Assembly: GCA_031216445.1 (NCBI GenBank)
Contig: CM062218.1
Coordinates: 19,815,501-19,879,500 of the forward strand
Reading direction: 5' to 3'
From: Lateolabrax maculatus
Lineage: Eukaryota; Chordata; Actinopteri; Acropomatiformes; Lateolabracidae
Length of the DNA stretch: 64,000 bases
Numbering within the stretch: the stretch's first letter is position 1; the number at the start of each line of letters is the position of its first letter. This document shows positions 35,816-47,500 of this stretch, one piece after another. The translations under genes and the position numbers were made by a program. Below the pieces are notes generated by a model. That model was not told where the DNA came from, made no database searches, and worked only from the letters and a program-made list of their open reading frames with translations.

Positions 35816-36065
35816 TGAGCCATAGCCAGAAACATTTAAAAACAGGCCTTAGCTTTCACTTTTTCTCTAGAGTACAAATAAGAAGACCAAGATATTAAAC
35901 ATCCAATTTCATCTCATTTCTCTCATTTCTCACATCTCAATTTTGATGTAAAAGTTATCAAGAACCTTATAATTATAAGTGCGTAGGCCAAAAAACAGTT
36001 CCACACATATCCCCCTGTAAACATGACATTTTTTGTGTAAATTTAAAAACAAATATTGGTTTAAA

Positions 36066-36211
36066 GTTGGATTTTGTTACCTTTGGATAGAGCCAGTCTT
36101 ACTGTTTCCCCATGGCTGTAGCTTCATATCTACTGCACAGATATAGAAGTGGTATCATTCTTCTCATATAGTTCTATCTCTAATAGCGTATTTCAAAATG
36201 TCAACTGCTCT
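36066..36211. repeat. Foldback repeat family, partial copy
   Basis: TTTTGTTACCTTTGGA and the following GCCAGTCT match the segment around 5626-5655. The arm-containing left half is absent. Confidence 0.55.
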
Positions 36212-36689
36212 TTTTAAGATTCACTGGTGTCTGCGTCTACATTTTAATGCTAACTTATTCTGGTCTGTTTGTCAAGCTGCTCTTGTAATTGTGATTTAAG
36301 TTATTCCAAACTAAAAGCCCTTTTCATGTGGTGTTTCTGCTCACATGCGGCAACAGTCTTCTGAATGCAGCTGCTTACATAAAGCTAGGATGCACTGCAG
36401 CACCTTTTCACCAAAGGGCACTCGACACTTGGGTGGTTGTGGGTCAGCGGTCTAGATGGTGAAGGACTCTGAATCAGGACTGTGTCCTTTTTAAAGGAAC
36501 CACTTGGAGCTGTGAAAAACATATGGTTCTAAGAAGTTTTGAAGCCCTGTCTTTCTCAGTCCAGAACAGAAGGAGCGAAACAGGAAGACCTTCAGTTCAA
36601 ATAGCTGCATATGATGCAAGATTTTTTTTGATGATGAAGTGTTTTGATTTTAAGTAACTTTAATGTTGTGATTCATTCTTATTGCTCTC

Positions 36690-37060
36690 ATCAACCTTTC
36701 CGGCAGGAGTATACAGCTGTTTTCAGCATAAAATCTCACCGTACACTACCCGCCCAGCATCAAATGACAGAAAGACATAGTTAGCAACTACCTGCTACAG
36801 AGCTTTTTTGCCTCTTTTAGCTCATTTTTGGGTTTTGGCCAACAAAAATGCTTTCATTAACTTTGTTTCCAACCGCAGCTGACAGCTATTTTCTGCAAAA
36901 AAGCTCTGCTGAATACCCTATACTCTACCTGACCAGCAGCGAATGACAGACTTACAGAGATAGAGACTCGCTGGGGAATTTAGCTGCTATAGAGGCAGAT
37001 ACGTTACTCAGGAGTTGGTGGAGTCCAAAATAGAGCTAAAATGAGTGAATATTGGAATAT
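36690..37060 (+). repeat. Dispersed repeat family A, copy 3, with internal duplication
   Basis: Two successive sub-units carry CAGCTGTTTTC/CAGCTATTTTC, then a CCAGCA-AATGACAGA stretch (36703-36775 and 36880-36955). They end in GGAGTCCAAAATAGAGCTAA near 37020. The tandem sub-unit is not seen in the other copies. Confidence 0.55.
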
Positions 37061-37539
37061 TTGAATATGTCTCCTGTACTTGTAATCAGCAATGCTGGAA
37101 TGAAGCAATTTTCAATATATTACTAATTGTTGTATATTCCAATGATACACCCATACAGAACGAAAGGAATCCTTTTCTCCCACTGTATCGATGATGTCCT
37201 ACGATCAGCAAGACAAAGCTATCTGTCAGAGGCCCTGTGTGGACAGAATTTGTCTTAAAACAGGCCAGCAACCAGCAACAGTACTGTTAGTGACTGGCTT
37301 GGGTACACTGGATGATGGTAAAAATCACAAAGAGGGCAGATTCTGATAGCACTAAAATTACAGCCATACTTCTGTTAATGATTACATAACTCCACCTGCC
37401 ACCATAAAACTAATCCCATCTGAATGGCTGCCTACAGCCCCCATGTTCCTGCTCCACACTCACTGCTGCAGTTGTTATTATTATTAGTCTGATTTGTTGT
37501 CTCTCCTCCTGTTCTGTCTCCCCTCTCCCCCTCTCTCCT

Positions 37540-37795
37540 CCCCTTTCAACCCAACTGGGTCGATGCAGATGTCCGCCCACCCAGAGCCTGGTTCTGCTCG
37601 AGGTTTCTACCTGTTAAAAGGGAGTTTTTCCTCGCCACTGTCGCCAAGTGCTGCTCATGGTGGGAACTGTTGGGTCTCTGTAAATAATATTTTAAAGAGT
37701 ATTGTCTAGACCTGCTCTATGTGAAAGCGTCTTGAGATAACTTTTGTTATGATTTGGCGCTATACAAATAAAATTGACTTGACTTGACTTCAATA
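37540..37795 (+). mobile_element. LINE/SINE-type repeat 3' region
   Basis: Contains GAGCCTGGTTCTGCTCGAGG, AAAAGGGAGTTTTTCCTCGC and a terminus GGCGCTATACAAATAAAATT followed by TTGACTTGACTTGACTT, the simple-repeat end of a retrotransposed unit. I recognise the sequence as a very common teleost interspersed repeat. Confidence 0.7.
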
Positions 37796-39059
37796 GAGCT
37801 GTAATCTGATAGAAAGTCCACAAAAGCCACTGCCTGGGCAGTTGCAATGATCCAAACCCCACAGGTGGATACAATATGAAACCCCAGGAAGTGTTTCTGT
37901 AAGGGCTTCGAAATCCTGACACAAGCCACATCTTATCCCCTGGAGATGGACCAGAAGCAGTGCTGCTTCAAAGGCCCAGGCAGGTGTGCACAGATCAGCC
38001 TCCAGCATCAGCTACTCAACAGTGAGGTGGAGCTGGAGCTGCAAGAGGTGTAACTCGACCTGTTGGTTGTTTGATGCCATAGAGAAAATTGCTTTACCCC
38101 TAATGGAGCATTCATTACTTTTTACTGCCATTACACCTCATAAAGCATGTTTTGATCTCTACTGATCATGTGGTGTGAATTCCAAGTAAGAGGAACTGTG
38201 TGTGTGTTGGCCCTCTTTCAATTAATCTGATTTTATACTGGATAATGTTACTTTAATGCAACAAGTTTGTTTGAAGCCCAACCAACAGTATGTAGATATA
38301 CAGTATAATCTGATCTGGGTATAATAAAGTAGACCCAATTACCTCAGTACCCACAATTATCTCCAAGTTAAATCCTGACCCGCCCCAAACCCGTTAATAT
38401 AAGACCCGCGACCGGACCTGTGATTAAACACACTGTCAAGTCAGTGCGTGACGTCCCATTATTCAGCCGGATGTGAATGTAGGGGTCAAAGGTCGTGTTA
38501 CAGGCTTTCACAATTAAAAAAATCCTGGGGCTTGTTTAGGCTTATTAACATTAGCTGATTTAGATGATAAAAATACTGCTTAGTACAAACACCTCTTCTT
38601 CTTCCCTTTGATTTAATTGGAATGATAACCACAAGGAAAAAACTACTTTCTGTAAACTATACTTTAAGTTCTCAGTTTGTTTCCTGAAGCCTTTTTATAC
38701 AGTTGCTTCCTTTTGGAACAGTACGAGCTGGCGGGACACCATAAATATGCCACCTTGAACTGTTCCTGAATCAAATCCGAAACTAAAACACAGGCAGAGT
38801 TTTGCCCTAACCCATCAGTAGTGAGTGACATATCCATCCACATACAGTAGACTGCTTCTTTATTGGCAATCTCAGTATACAGCTGCAGTTTGTTTTCCCT
38901 GTATGATCAAATTGGTAGGCTATTTATTTCCTTTCCTTAAGCACTGTCTCTGAATCCGATCTCACCACAAAAGCAAAGTTTAGCATGCATTAGCATGACC
39001 TCGACATTGCATCTCATTCAGTGATGGTTTCTTTTAAGCATGAAGGTGATCTTTACATA

Positions 39060-39245
39060 ATAGTGACATAGTACAGACAACCAATCAGAGCAACTAAATG
39101 CTGTCTTATTTATGAAGATGCCTCAGCGGTGCTCCCCTCTGTCAGGCATTGTATTAAACCTGTTTGTGACTGGCTCAGTGGCTTTCAGTTCTGGTGTACG
39201 TATCTGTCAGAGTCTGGTTTCCAGGCTATACTACCACATTACAAA
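39060..39245. repeat. Dispersed repeat family B, copy 2
   Basis: Matches 26290-26620 through GACAACCAATCAGAG and GTATTAAACC, with an internal deletion relative to it. Confidence 0.5.
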
Positions 39246-42200
39246 GACAAAAATATTCATATTATACATGGTGGCTTTAAACATGGCAGATCCTTGTTTT
39301 AATAATTCATAAGTTCAGAAAAGCATGGATGTTTTGGAAGACACTGACAAAATGAGTTTGGCCGAGATTCTGCAACTGGTAGCGACTTGATCACATTTCC
39401 CTCATCCACTTGCTGTGTGGCTGCAGCTGCAGTGTGCAACCAAGTCCTGGAGAAAAAAAGGGCGGTAAAAGAACCGCAAGTAAAGCAGAAAGAAGTCTAA
39501 AAGGTTTTCCTGTGTGCATATAAGACAAGTAAGTTCATGTTTCATAGCTCAACATAATGAGGTAATACACTCAGAGGACAGCAAATTCAAGGTTAGTGGT
39601 GCATGTGGTCTGGTACAACAATGTTGGATGTAAACACACTGATGAAGTGACTGAATAAACTACATTCTAGAACTATTCTGTTGTTCACTATGGAGCCTTC
39701 TCGGTTTTGCCATGTGGCAAAGGGCCACTGCCTGTGAATAGTGGACAAAAAATAAAAACGGTGGCCAGACAGGGACAAAGCAGGATGAACAAGGGGAGTA
39801 AGACGAAATGCTGCCAGAGATGAGAAAATGACTCCAGAAAGTGCCTCTCTTTGTCTCCGTTACATCAGGATTTTTAATAGGCCGCCTATGCCAAGAAAGT
39901 TTGCGACAGAAGGAAAACAAAGAACCCCATTGAGCTTGAAGGATTAAACCTGTTCGTAAAAGAGACATGATGTACTCGGGCTGTGATAGATGACCATGAA
40001 ATGTCATCGGTGTTCAAAGAAGTCAGGCAAGAAAAAGGCATTGTGTGAGTGTGTGGTTGGTTTTCTAGTGACATGCAGCAGTTTCCTGGATTCTGATGTG
40101 GGATGGCGTGTGCACATGGCCTTTGTCTTGTCAAGTGTCTCACTGGAACATCCTCTCTTTTTAAACTGTTTCTCTGTCACTTTGTCCCAAAAACTAAAAT
40201 TCAACAACAATATGGGCCAGACTGCTAAATTATTCTACATGCCAGATTTCCAATGCTCAGTTACTTTGACAACAGTCGCTTGGACTTGGTCACTGTGAGG
40301 TCCCACCTGGGACCAAAAAGACACGAATGTGCATGTAGCATATTGTATAATCTCAAACCAGGAAGGTGTAGCAGGGACACGCTTTTCCTTGTAATGATGA
40401 AGCATCTACTGGTTCATGTGATCATTCCACCAGATCATAACTGATTAGATGACAGGCAATCCTTCCCAGACCAAAATCAGATATCTGTTTGGTTGTAACG
40501 TTGGTGTCAGACTGGCAAAAAGCGCTATTTTTCCCTTTTGTCACAGACAAAGAATTCCTTACTCACGTTGAAATAATGGAAGAACAAACTATGTAATGCT
40601 TGGTTGTGGTATGATTCTGACGTGTTAAATAGCCTATAAAAACACATGATTTAACACGGTAATGGAGCATGTTAGCCATTTGGTTTCCCCATTACGTTTT
40701 CTCCAGATTCAATGTTGCATGTACCCCCTAATTTATTATAACTCCCAAGCCAAAGGAGTTCTGTGTGTTTTTTTTTTTTAACCTTTTATTTGATTTTAAA
40801 TAAGAGGGCTTGTACCTAAACCAGCTCTCTAGTAGATACAGTAGTTTTAAAGGCTGGTTCATTTTAAAGGAATATGCTGGTGGTTTGCATGTTTTAGCCC
40901 ATTAACTACAAATTGCATATATTACATAATACTGCTAATCGTTTTCTGAAGCAAAGCACGTTTTTTAAGTTTGATTCACCGTCCAGGCAGCTATTGCTAT
41001 AGCATTCATTTCCTTCAGGTGTATAAAAATCAACTGGCAGTGACTTGAAACATGCTAATAATAGTAACCAATCAGTCTTTTATTAATTGTGAATGTTTCA
41101 TAGCTGCATAATGCAGGTGAGAGCAGAAACTGTTTATCCTTGTTGGTGCATTTAGGGATGGTCCAAAATGAGAAGCTTGGGTTAACACGCTATATAAATA
41201 CAATTCAAATGAAGTCCATATTAGTTCAGAAGGCAAACAGGTTGCTATTGACACACATACAGAGTCACATAAGCATTCATTTGGAGTCATGCTGCTGGCC
41301 ACCTAGTGAATATAAGTCGAGTGTTCTCTCTCTTTTAGCTCTGTTTTGGTCTCCACCAACTCCTGAGGGAAACATCTGGCTCTTTAGCTGCTTAATGCTC
41401 TGCTTTATTTGCCAGCTAGTTGCAAACTTTGTCTGTCTGTCCGGTGAGAATGAACCCAAACAGTAAAGTTGGGAGCTGTAACAAAACCAAAACAATGGCC
41501 TTTAAACACTATTAAGTCTTTCCATCCACTGTCATTTCAAAAATACATGTGATCATATATATATATTTACATATTTTTGTTGATCTTGCTTTATCTTAGA
41601 GGTAATAATGATATGATCTTGTAGGGAAAATGCTCATGACTCATTCTTCTTTAACTAACCAGCATCAGTAACTTCTGTTTGTTTTCAGGCTTTATTGTTT
41701 CCCATCATGCACTATCCCAGCACTACAGACCTCCTCATAATCATCCCCTTCTATGTTATGACATGAGGCTGATTTAGTGCTGCTGTATAGTCACAAATCT
41801 GGGCGTAACAGGTCACATCCTCATACATACAGCGCTTTCATGGAACAGCAGCTTGAGTAAATGTTAGGTTGATCACATTAGCGGGGCTGCCCTATAGTTT
41901 CCATGCTTGTACAAACACACAGGTAGTTATATAAGAGAGGTAGTGAACGCAGATAGAGAGTCAGTTGGGGGACACGGCCTGTCACAAACAAGCGCCTCAG
42001 GTGTAACATGAAGGCTCTGAAAGCTGAGTGAAAAGTCGATTTCACACCTCATTATATCATTCTCTAAGCAGAGTGTGGACGCCATGCACCTGCTGGGATA
42101 TCTGAACCAGAAGCCCCCCAAAAATTGACAGGTTAATTGCCCTGTATTATTCTGGTAATGGACCAGGGTTATTTTATTAATAAGGCTAAATTATGATTGG

Positions 42201-42425
42201 CAGTGCAGCGGCAAATGGAACTGCCGATATAAATGTTATGTGGGGAATCTAACTGAATGTCAAGGTGCTAATAGCTGGAATCTGTCTGGCAACATCTGTA
42301 GATCTGCTGCAATTTGCATTCTTCACATTTAATAAAAGGCTAGGCTTGAAATGTCAGTTTAACCTGTCAGCACTGCTATTCTACTGCAATCCTGCGTGTG
42401 TGTGCGCAAGTGTGATCTGTGATCT

Positions 42426-42451
42426 GGGGGGGGGGGGGGGGGGGGGGGGGG
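42426..42451. repeat. Poly(G) tract, 26 nt
   Basis: An uninterrupted run of 26 G on the plus strand. Its length is prone to sequencing and assembly error. Confidence 0.9.
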
Positions 42452-43146
42452 AGTGGACCTGCTTACGTCTTTTGGCAAGCATATAGTCTGAGTGTGAGTG
42501 ACATATGGTATGTGCAGTATGCACAAATTATTGACGTTTTGCAGATTTGCATATTGTTGTTCTGCTCATAAGTTACTCGGTGGCTTCCCTCCTTTGATGA
42601 TGAGGCATCATACGATCAGCCTGACAGATGATTCAGTCTCATTCCACGGCGGTCAAAATTGATGTATCGGTCCGCCACAACATCCAGCAATGAATAAGTC
42701 TCCATTACGACCTTTTGTTGTTCATAACAGTATCACCAAGTAGTCAATTACATATTTTTTCCTCTTCAGATGAACACTACAGCAGAAAATGGATTTGCCT
42801 AATGTTAATCAGGCCTTCAAAGGCTCCATTTCCCCTGTGATTTTGTATTCTAATAAAGCGTTAGTAGATGAAGGCGATTCATCCACTTATGGAAAAACAT
42901 CTGACTGGTCTTTTTTATGCTATTTTTATGAAATTTCTCGTAATTCACTGGACGCCGGTGTGGAAATATACAGCACTATAAGAGATTTTGTACTTTACTC
43001 ACTTTAATCACATGCAAAAATCTTTCCGAATCACTGAGGTCAGACATTATGTCAAAACAGATGTCAGGTTCATTTCTGGGGACAGAGTTGAGCTGATGAC
43101 GGACAGCTGATGACTTGGTCAGGGATCGGGTTGGGTGACGGCTGCT

Positions 43147-43270
43147 TGGATTGCCATGAGAGTTTGTACAGACATTTCAGGTCCCTCTAGATGGAATCTT
43201 TGTGCGTTTGTTAACCCCCTGACCTTTGCCCTCTTTGTTTTCACTTGTCTAGTGAAATGACTCAACATCT
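43147..43270. repeat. Single copy of the 54-kb tandem repeat unit
   Basis: GGATTGCCATGAGAGTTTGT, ACAGACATTT and CCCCTGACCTTTGCC match the monomers at 54200-54590 in order. Confidence 0.55.
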
Positions 43271-43750
43271 GTTTTTATATTAATTTCTCTGATGGCATCT
43301 GAGCATCAAAAACCGACTTTGGACCTCAATTTTTGTTTCGCTGACCCGTCCGTCCACCCTGACCTCCTCCCTACGTAGACTTTGGCATTCTATAACACTG
43401 AGCACAGCTTACTTCCTACTTTGCTCATGTCATAATTCAATTTGTTTTTTCTTTGCATTGAGCATTACAGCCTCCCAGTCCTGCTTTCGTTTAAAGGCCC
43501 AGAAGACTGTGTTTTTTTTTTTTTTTTTACTTCATCAGTTTTTTACTAACTACAGCGATTAAGATAAACATATTTTAAAACCCGCTTAGATTTTCCGCGT
43601 GTAGAACAGGTCTACTGTACAACTGGGACACAACACTGGAGCCTCACGTGCTTGGTTCAAAACTTCTGCGTCCTTTAATTGCGTCTAACTAGTAATTACC
43701 ATATTTCCTACAGTCCTTGAACCTGTCGTCTGAGGCACGGGAGGTAGGTA

Positions 43751-43874
43751 TGTGCCTGTGTGTGTGTGTGCATGCCTGTGTGTGTGTGCGTGTGTGTGCA
43801 TGCCTGTGTGTGCGTGTGTGCGTGCGTGTGCATGCCTGTGTGTGTGTGTGCCTGTGTGTGTGCGTGTGTGCATG

Positions 43875-43916
<42 letters not shown>

Positions 43917-43988
43917 CTTGTGTGTGTGTGTGTGTGTGCCTGTGTGTGTGTGTGCCTGTGTGTGTGTGTGTGTGTGTGTGTGTATGCG

Positions 43989-44021
<33 letters not shown>

Positions 44022-44116
44022 ATGCTTGTGTGTGTGTGTGTGCCTGTGTGTGTGTGCCTGTGTGTGTGTATGCTTGTGTGTGTGTGTGTGTGTGCCTGTG
44101 TGTGTGTGTGTGTGTA
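43751..44116. repeat. Interrupted (TG)n microsatellite array
   Basis: About 366 bp of TG dinucleotides with regular GCATGCCTG, TGTATGC and GTGCCTG interruptions. Open frames across it on both strands are low-complexity artefacts. It ends about 50 bp before the CCAAT box of tent5b. Confidence 0.95.
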
Positions 44117-44166
44117 GGCTGATTGTAGTCCTCTGTATGTTGAAGCGTCCATAAATCTGTGGCCAG

Positions 44167-44511
44167 CCAATAGGAAGGCTCCTGTTAATCCCAGCTCGGT
44201 AAAAACCCGCCGCGAGTCCAGAGGCGGCTCTGATCCGAGCAGAGAGTCGGTGCAGACGGACAGGCAGAGCGGCGCAGCGGGACTGGAAGTTTTTCTGCCC
44301 TGGAGAGATGTCCGATATTCTACAAAACTTCCCCATCACTTCGTCGCACCGTGGAGGCTTGTGAAAGTCCAGATCGAGACAGAGAGAGAAGCGCATCCGC
44401 GGTTAACCCCGACACCAGCCGGCTCTTTTTTTCTGGGGGGGGGAGGGAATTCTGCTGTTGTCCTTACAGCCTCTCACACCCCGCGGACCGAGCCTTGTTG
44501 TCCGGGTCGTC
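44167..44511 (+). promoter_or_regulatory. tent5b promoter and 5' UTR
   Basis: A CCAAT box at 44167-44171, an A-rich GGTAAAAACC near 44199-44207 that could act as a weak TATA element, and CpG-rich sequence from 44210 onward into exon 1. A start near 44225-44235 would give a leader of roughly 280 nt. Confidence 0.5.
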
Positions 44512-47500
44512 ATGTCCTCCGCGGATGCCTCGGAGCAGAGCCGGCGGGTCAGCGTGCTGTGTTGGGATCAGGTGCGGCGTTTGGACTCCATCCTGGGCGA
44601 GAGCGTCCCGATCCACGGCCGCGGAAACTTCCCCACGCTGTCCGTGCAGCCCCGGCAGATCGTCCAGGTGAGACCACGGTCCATCCCCACTGTCTCTGAA
44701 TGTGTCCCTCAGCCCTCTGAAATAAAGTCCCCAGGAGCGCACATGGCGCGAGTGATGGAGCAGGGGAATAAAAGCGTCCATATGAGCAGAACATTTTGCG
44801 AGAAATAATGTAACGTTCGGCGGTCAGTTTTACTTGCTGAGGTGTGTAAAAAGGTAGATAAACATCATGCACAACTTCTTTTAGTAGCCGACCTCCCTGC
44901 GTGAGATACATATTTAATATACTGTCACTATTTAATATACTGAATCCTCTCTGTAGAATCACTATAAAGAATCAGCTCACATAACAGGCCTGTCACCTTA
45001 ATAAAAAAAAGTTGTCAATAATGTATCAAAAAGGGACAAAATGGTCTACAGTATCATCAGAGTTGCTGACCAGGTTAAAGAAGTTTATCTACATTTGTCT
45101 ACCCCCCCCCCCCCCCATTACACACATACACACACACACACACACACAAATACACACTGACAGCCGAACACTGCACATATTTCCATATTGGCAAGTTAAA
45201 TGAAGTAGCAATAAGTGTTATGGTGTGTTGGATCAGATAAAATTCATCGTGTTAGTAATCTGACCAGACCCCTCGCTTCTAGAAAAGTCTGTCTCTGCTC
45301 TCGTGGAACTTTTCCACAAGTTGTCACATAAATGACTTGTTTATAGGCCATATGTATACGCACATGCTAAGATGTGGTGAGGATTTGTGGCGGAGCTGAT
45401 TACACTTAAAAAAGACGTGCTCACTCGCGTTCTTCACACAGACAAAAGAGTCGGGATGATCTAACACCATGACTGCAGTTTTCCACTAGCTCACTAAGGC
45501 TTCTGCTCCTTTCTGTCTTCTGTCTGTGTGAAAATGAGCCAGAGATCATGCCTGAGCCTCAGTGTATTTACTAGGAAGGAATCGTATAGGGAATTGCCTG
45601 GGTTCAATTTTCCTGGACATTATTTAAATGTTCTTGCCTGTAATCCAGGTTCATATTTCACTTGGGTGATTCATATTTTCTGCGGTGATCCTGTGGCAAA
45701 GAAAGACCCTCAACATTTCAAGGTCCTCTATAATCAAGGAAGTCCCTACCCTCTGCGCCGAACATCGCACTAATGCCTAAAACAGGGACCCCAAACGCTT
45801 TTCTTTCCACGAGCCAGAGCACTTTTTATGAAACAGAGTTGTATTATTGTAAAGTGCCTGGAGATTGTCATTTTATGAAAACAAGTTGTTGAAATTCTAA
45901 TTAGCAGAACGAAAACTTGCTAATGTCTTTATGGAAACAAAAAGAGTATTTTTGGATACGTTTGTATTCTCTTCATGTAAAATAACCATTAGAACTTGGA
46001 TAACGATAAAGTATTGTGTATCAATTGCAAATAATATATACTTTACACTTATTACTGTTGACCATTTGGTAGTTTTGTAAGCATAACGCACCTGTAAGCA
46101 GAGACTGATCTGGAAAGTCTGGACTGCATCACCATGCAGCGTTACCATTATTTTGACAAAAATAAAAGCAGACACCATGTTCCCTGTCATGGAATATGTC
46201 AAGCAAGTTTTAAGCCACTGCAAGTTGATTTTCATACCATATGGACATGAATGGAAACCAGTGGCTGCCTGGAAGGAGGAAAAACACATTCAGAGATCTA
46301 AACCACTATGATATGTTTTGGAAAACGGCTGACAGTAATGTGAGGTATTCAGTGATTCATGGTAAATGGGTTAAAACATGCGGAACCACCAGCCTTTAAT
46401 GTCATTTTATTTTTAGCCTGTGCACCAGGCGGAGCTGTCTACCTGAGACGGATAGAGATGATTTCGGGGGCAGTTCTGTCGTCACGTACTGGGTTAGGTG
46501 ACCAACGGATCACGCTCCCAAAGAGTCAGAGGAGCCGCTCTCAATGGTGGATTTGTCTTTGGGCCACATTTAAATAACATCTGTTTGTGGTCTGGGTGTG
46601 AGTGAGCCATGGGAGCAGTGAATGAAAACCTTTACTGTTACTGACACCCCTGTACTCTCCGTTTCATTTAATGTTGACAGTCATCAACCCACAGTCAGTA
46701 TATTTGGTGACCATGCATGTTCCAATCAGCAGGCTATATCTACAGAGGCCCTATGTATATACCCCATAGCATCATATCACATGATAATTAAGTTATAGAT
46801 ATCGGATTTGTGTGTCACAGGTTTAGCAATATATTGAGTGGGTTTCTGTGTCAGGGCGGAGGTATGGAGGTGAATGTGTTTCAGTTGGCCACCAAGATGG
46901 TCGTCTCTTATTCCAGCTCTGCAGGCTATCATATTTAAACTTAAGTCGTTGTGTCTACAGCACATTTTTGAGATAGGTCCCTTCTATTTTTCCGCTCAAT
47001 GGTCTGTGTTCCCCGTTGGGTTTTTTTTCAAACTGGAAGTAGTACTCCATTTTCCTCAGATGGTAGGGAAGGACCTGGAGTTGAAGCAGAATGTGAGGAG
47101 TGGATTAGTGCCTTTAATAACACTGGGCTTGTGGGTCAGGCTTGACAACGTATCACTGTGGTAAGTGAAGACCAGTCGCCTGACTCCACTATGGCCCTCG
47201 CCAGACTGTAAACCAACTCTTCACTAGGCTATTGTTGAGAATGAGCAACATGAAGACACCACATGCTCCCGGTGCTCCCTGGAGGAGGGAACCTGGGAAC
47301 ATTCTGAGCAGACTGTTAGGTAATGATATTTATTTAGCAGTTTGTTTATATTTTCGGCTTTCAATTCATCATTTTTTACATCTTTGTGTGTCTCACAGAT
47401 CTGATAGTATCTCTTTGGCTGGATTTTACATTTGTGAAATTAGAGTTTCTGTGTTTTTTATTATGCCAAAGTGGCTAATGCTGATAATGCTTACTTTGAA

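Larger units (their letters stand above)
37796..43146. other. Intergenic desert upstream of tent5b
   Basis: No exon recognised. It contains one repeat family B copy (39060-39245), a poly(G) tract (42426-42451) and an otherwise AT-rich background. A GC-richer stretch at 37800-38060 shows no recognisable coding potential. Confidence 0.45.

Noticed and set aside
41283..41302. CTCF-like string GGCCACCTAGTGAA
   Set aside because: Three mismatches to the reverse-complement CTCF core, so not reported as a site.
43685..44396. Long open frames on both strands (120-235 codons) rich in His/Thr or Cys/Val
   Set aside because: They are translations of the TG/CA microsatellite and have no biological sequence complexity.
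44250..44962. Overlapping open frames around tent5b exon 1 in other frames and on the minus strand
   Set aside because: They arise from the CpG-rich composition; the frame starting at 44512 alone gives TENT5 sequence and a phase-correct splice.
46420..46577. Possible exon after TTTTTAG at 46424 with an open frame
   Set aside because: The frame has no recognisable homology, lies inside the tent5b intron, and no matching start, donor or partner exon was seen.
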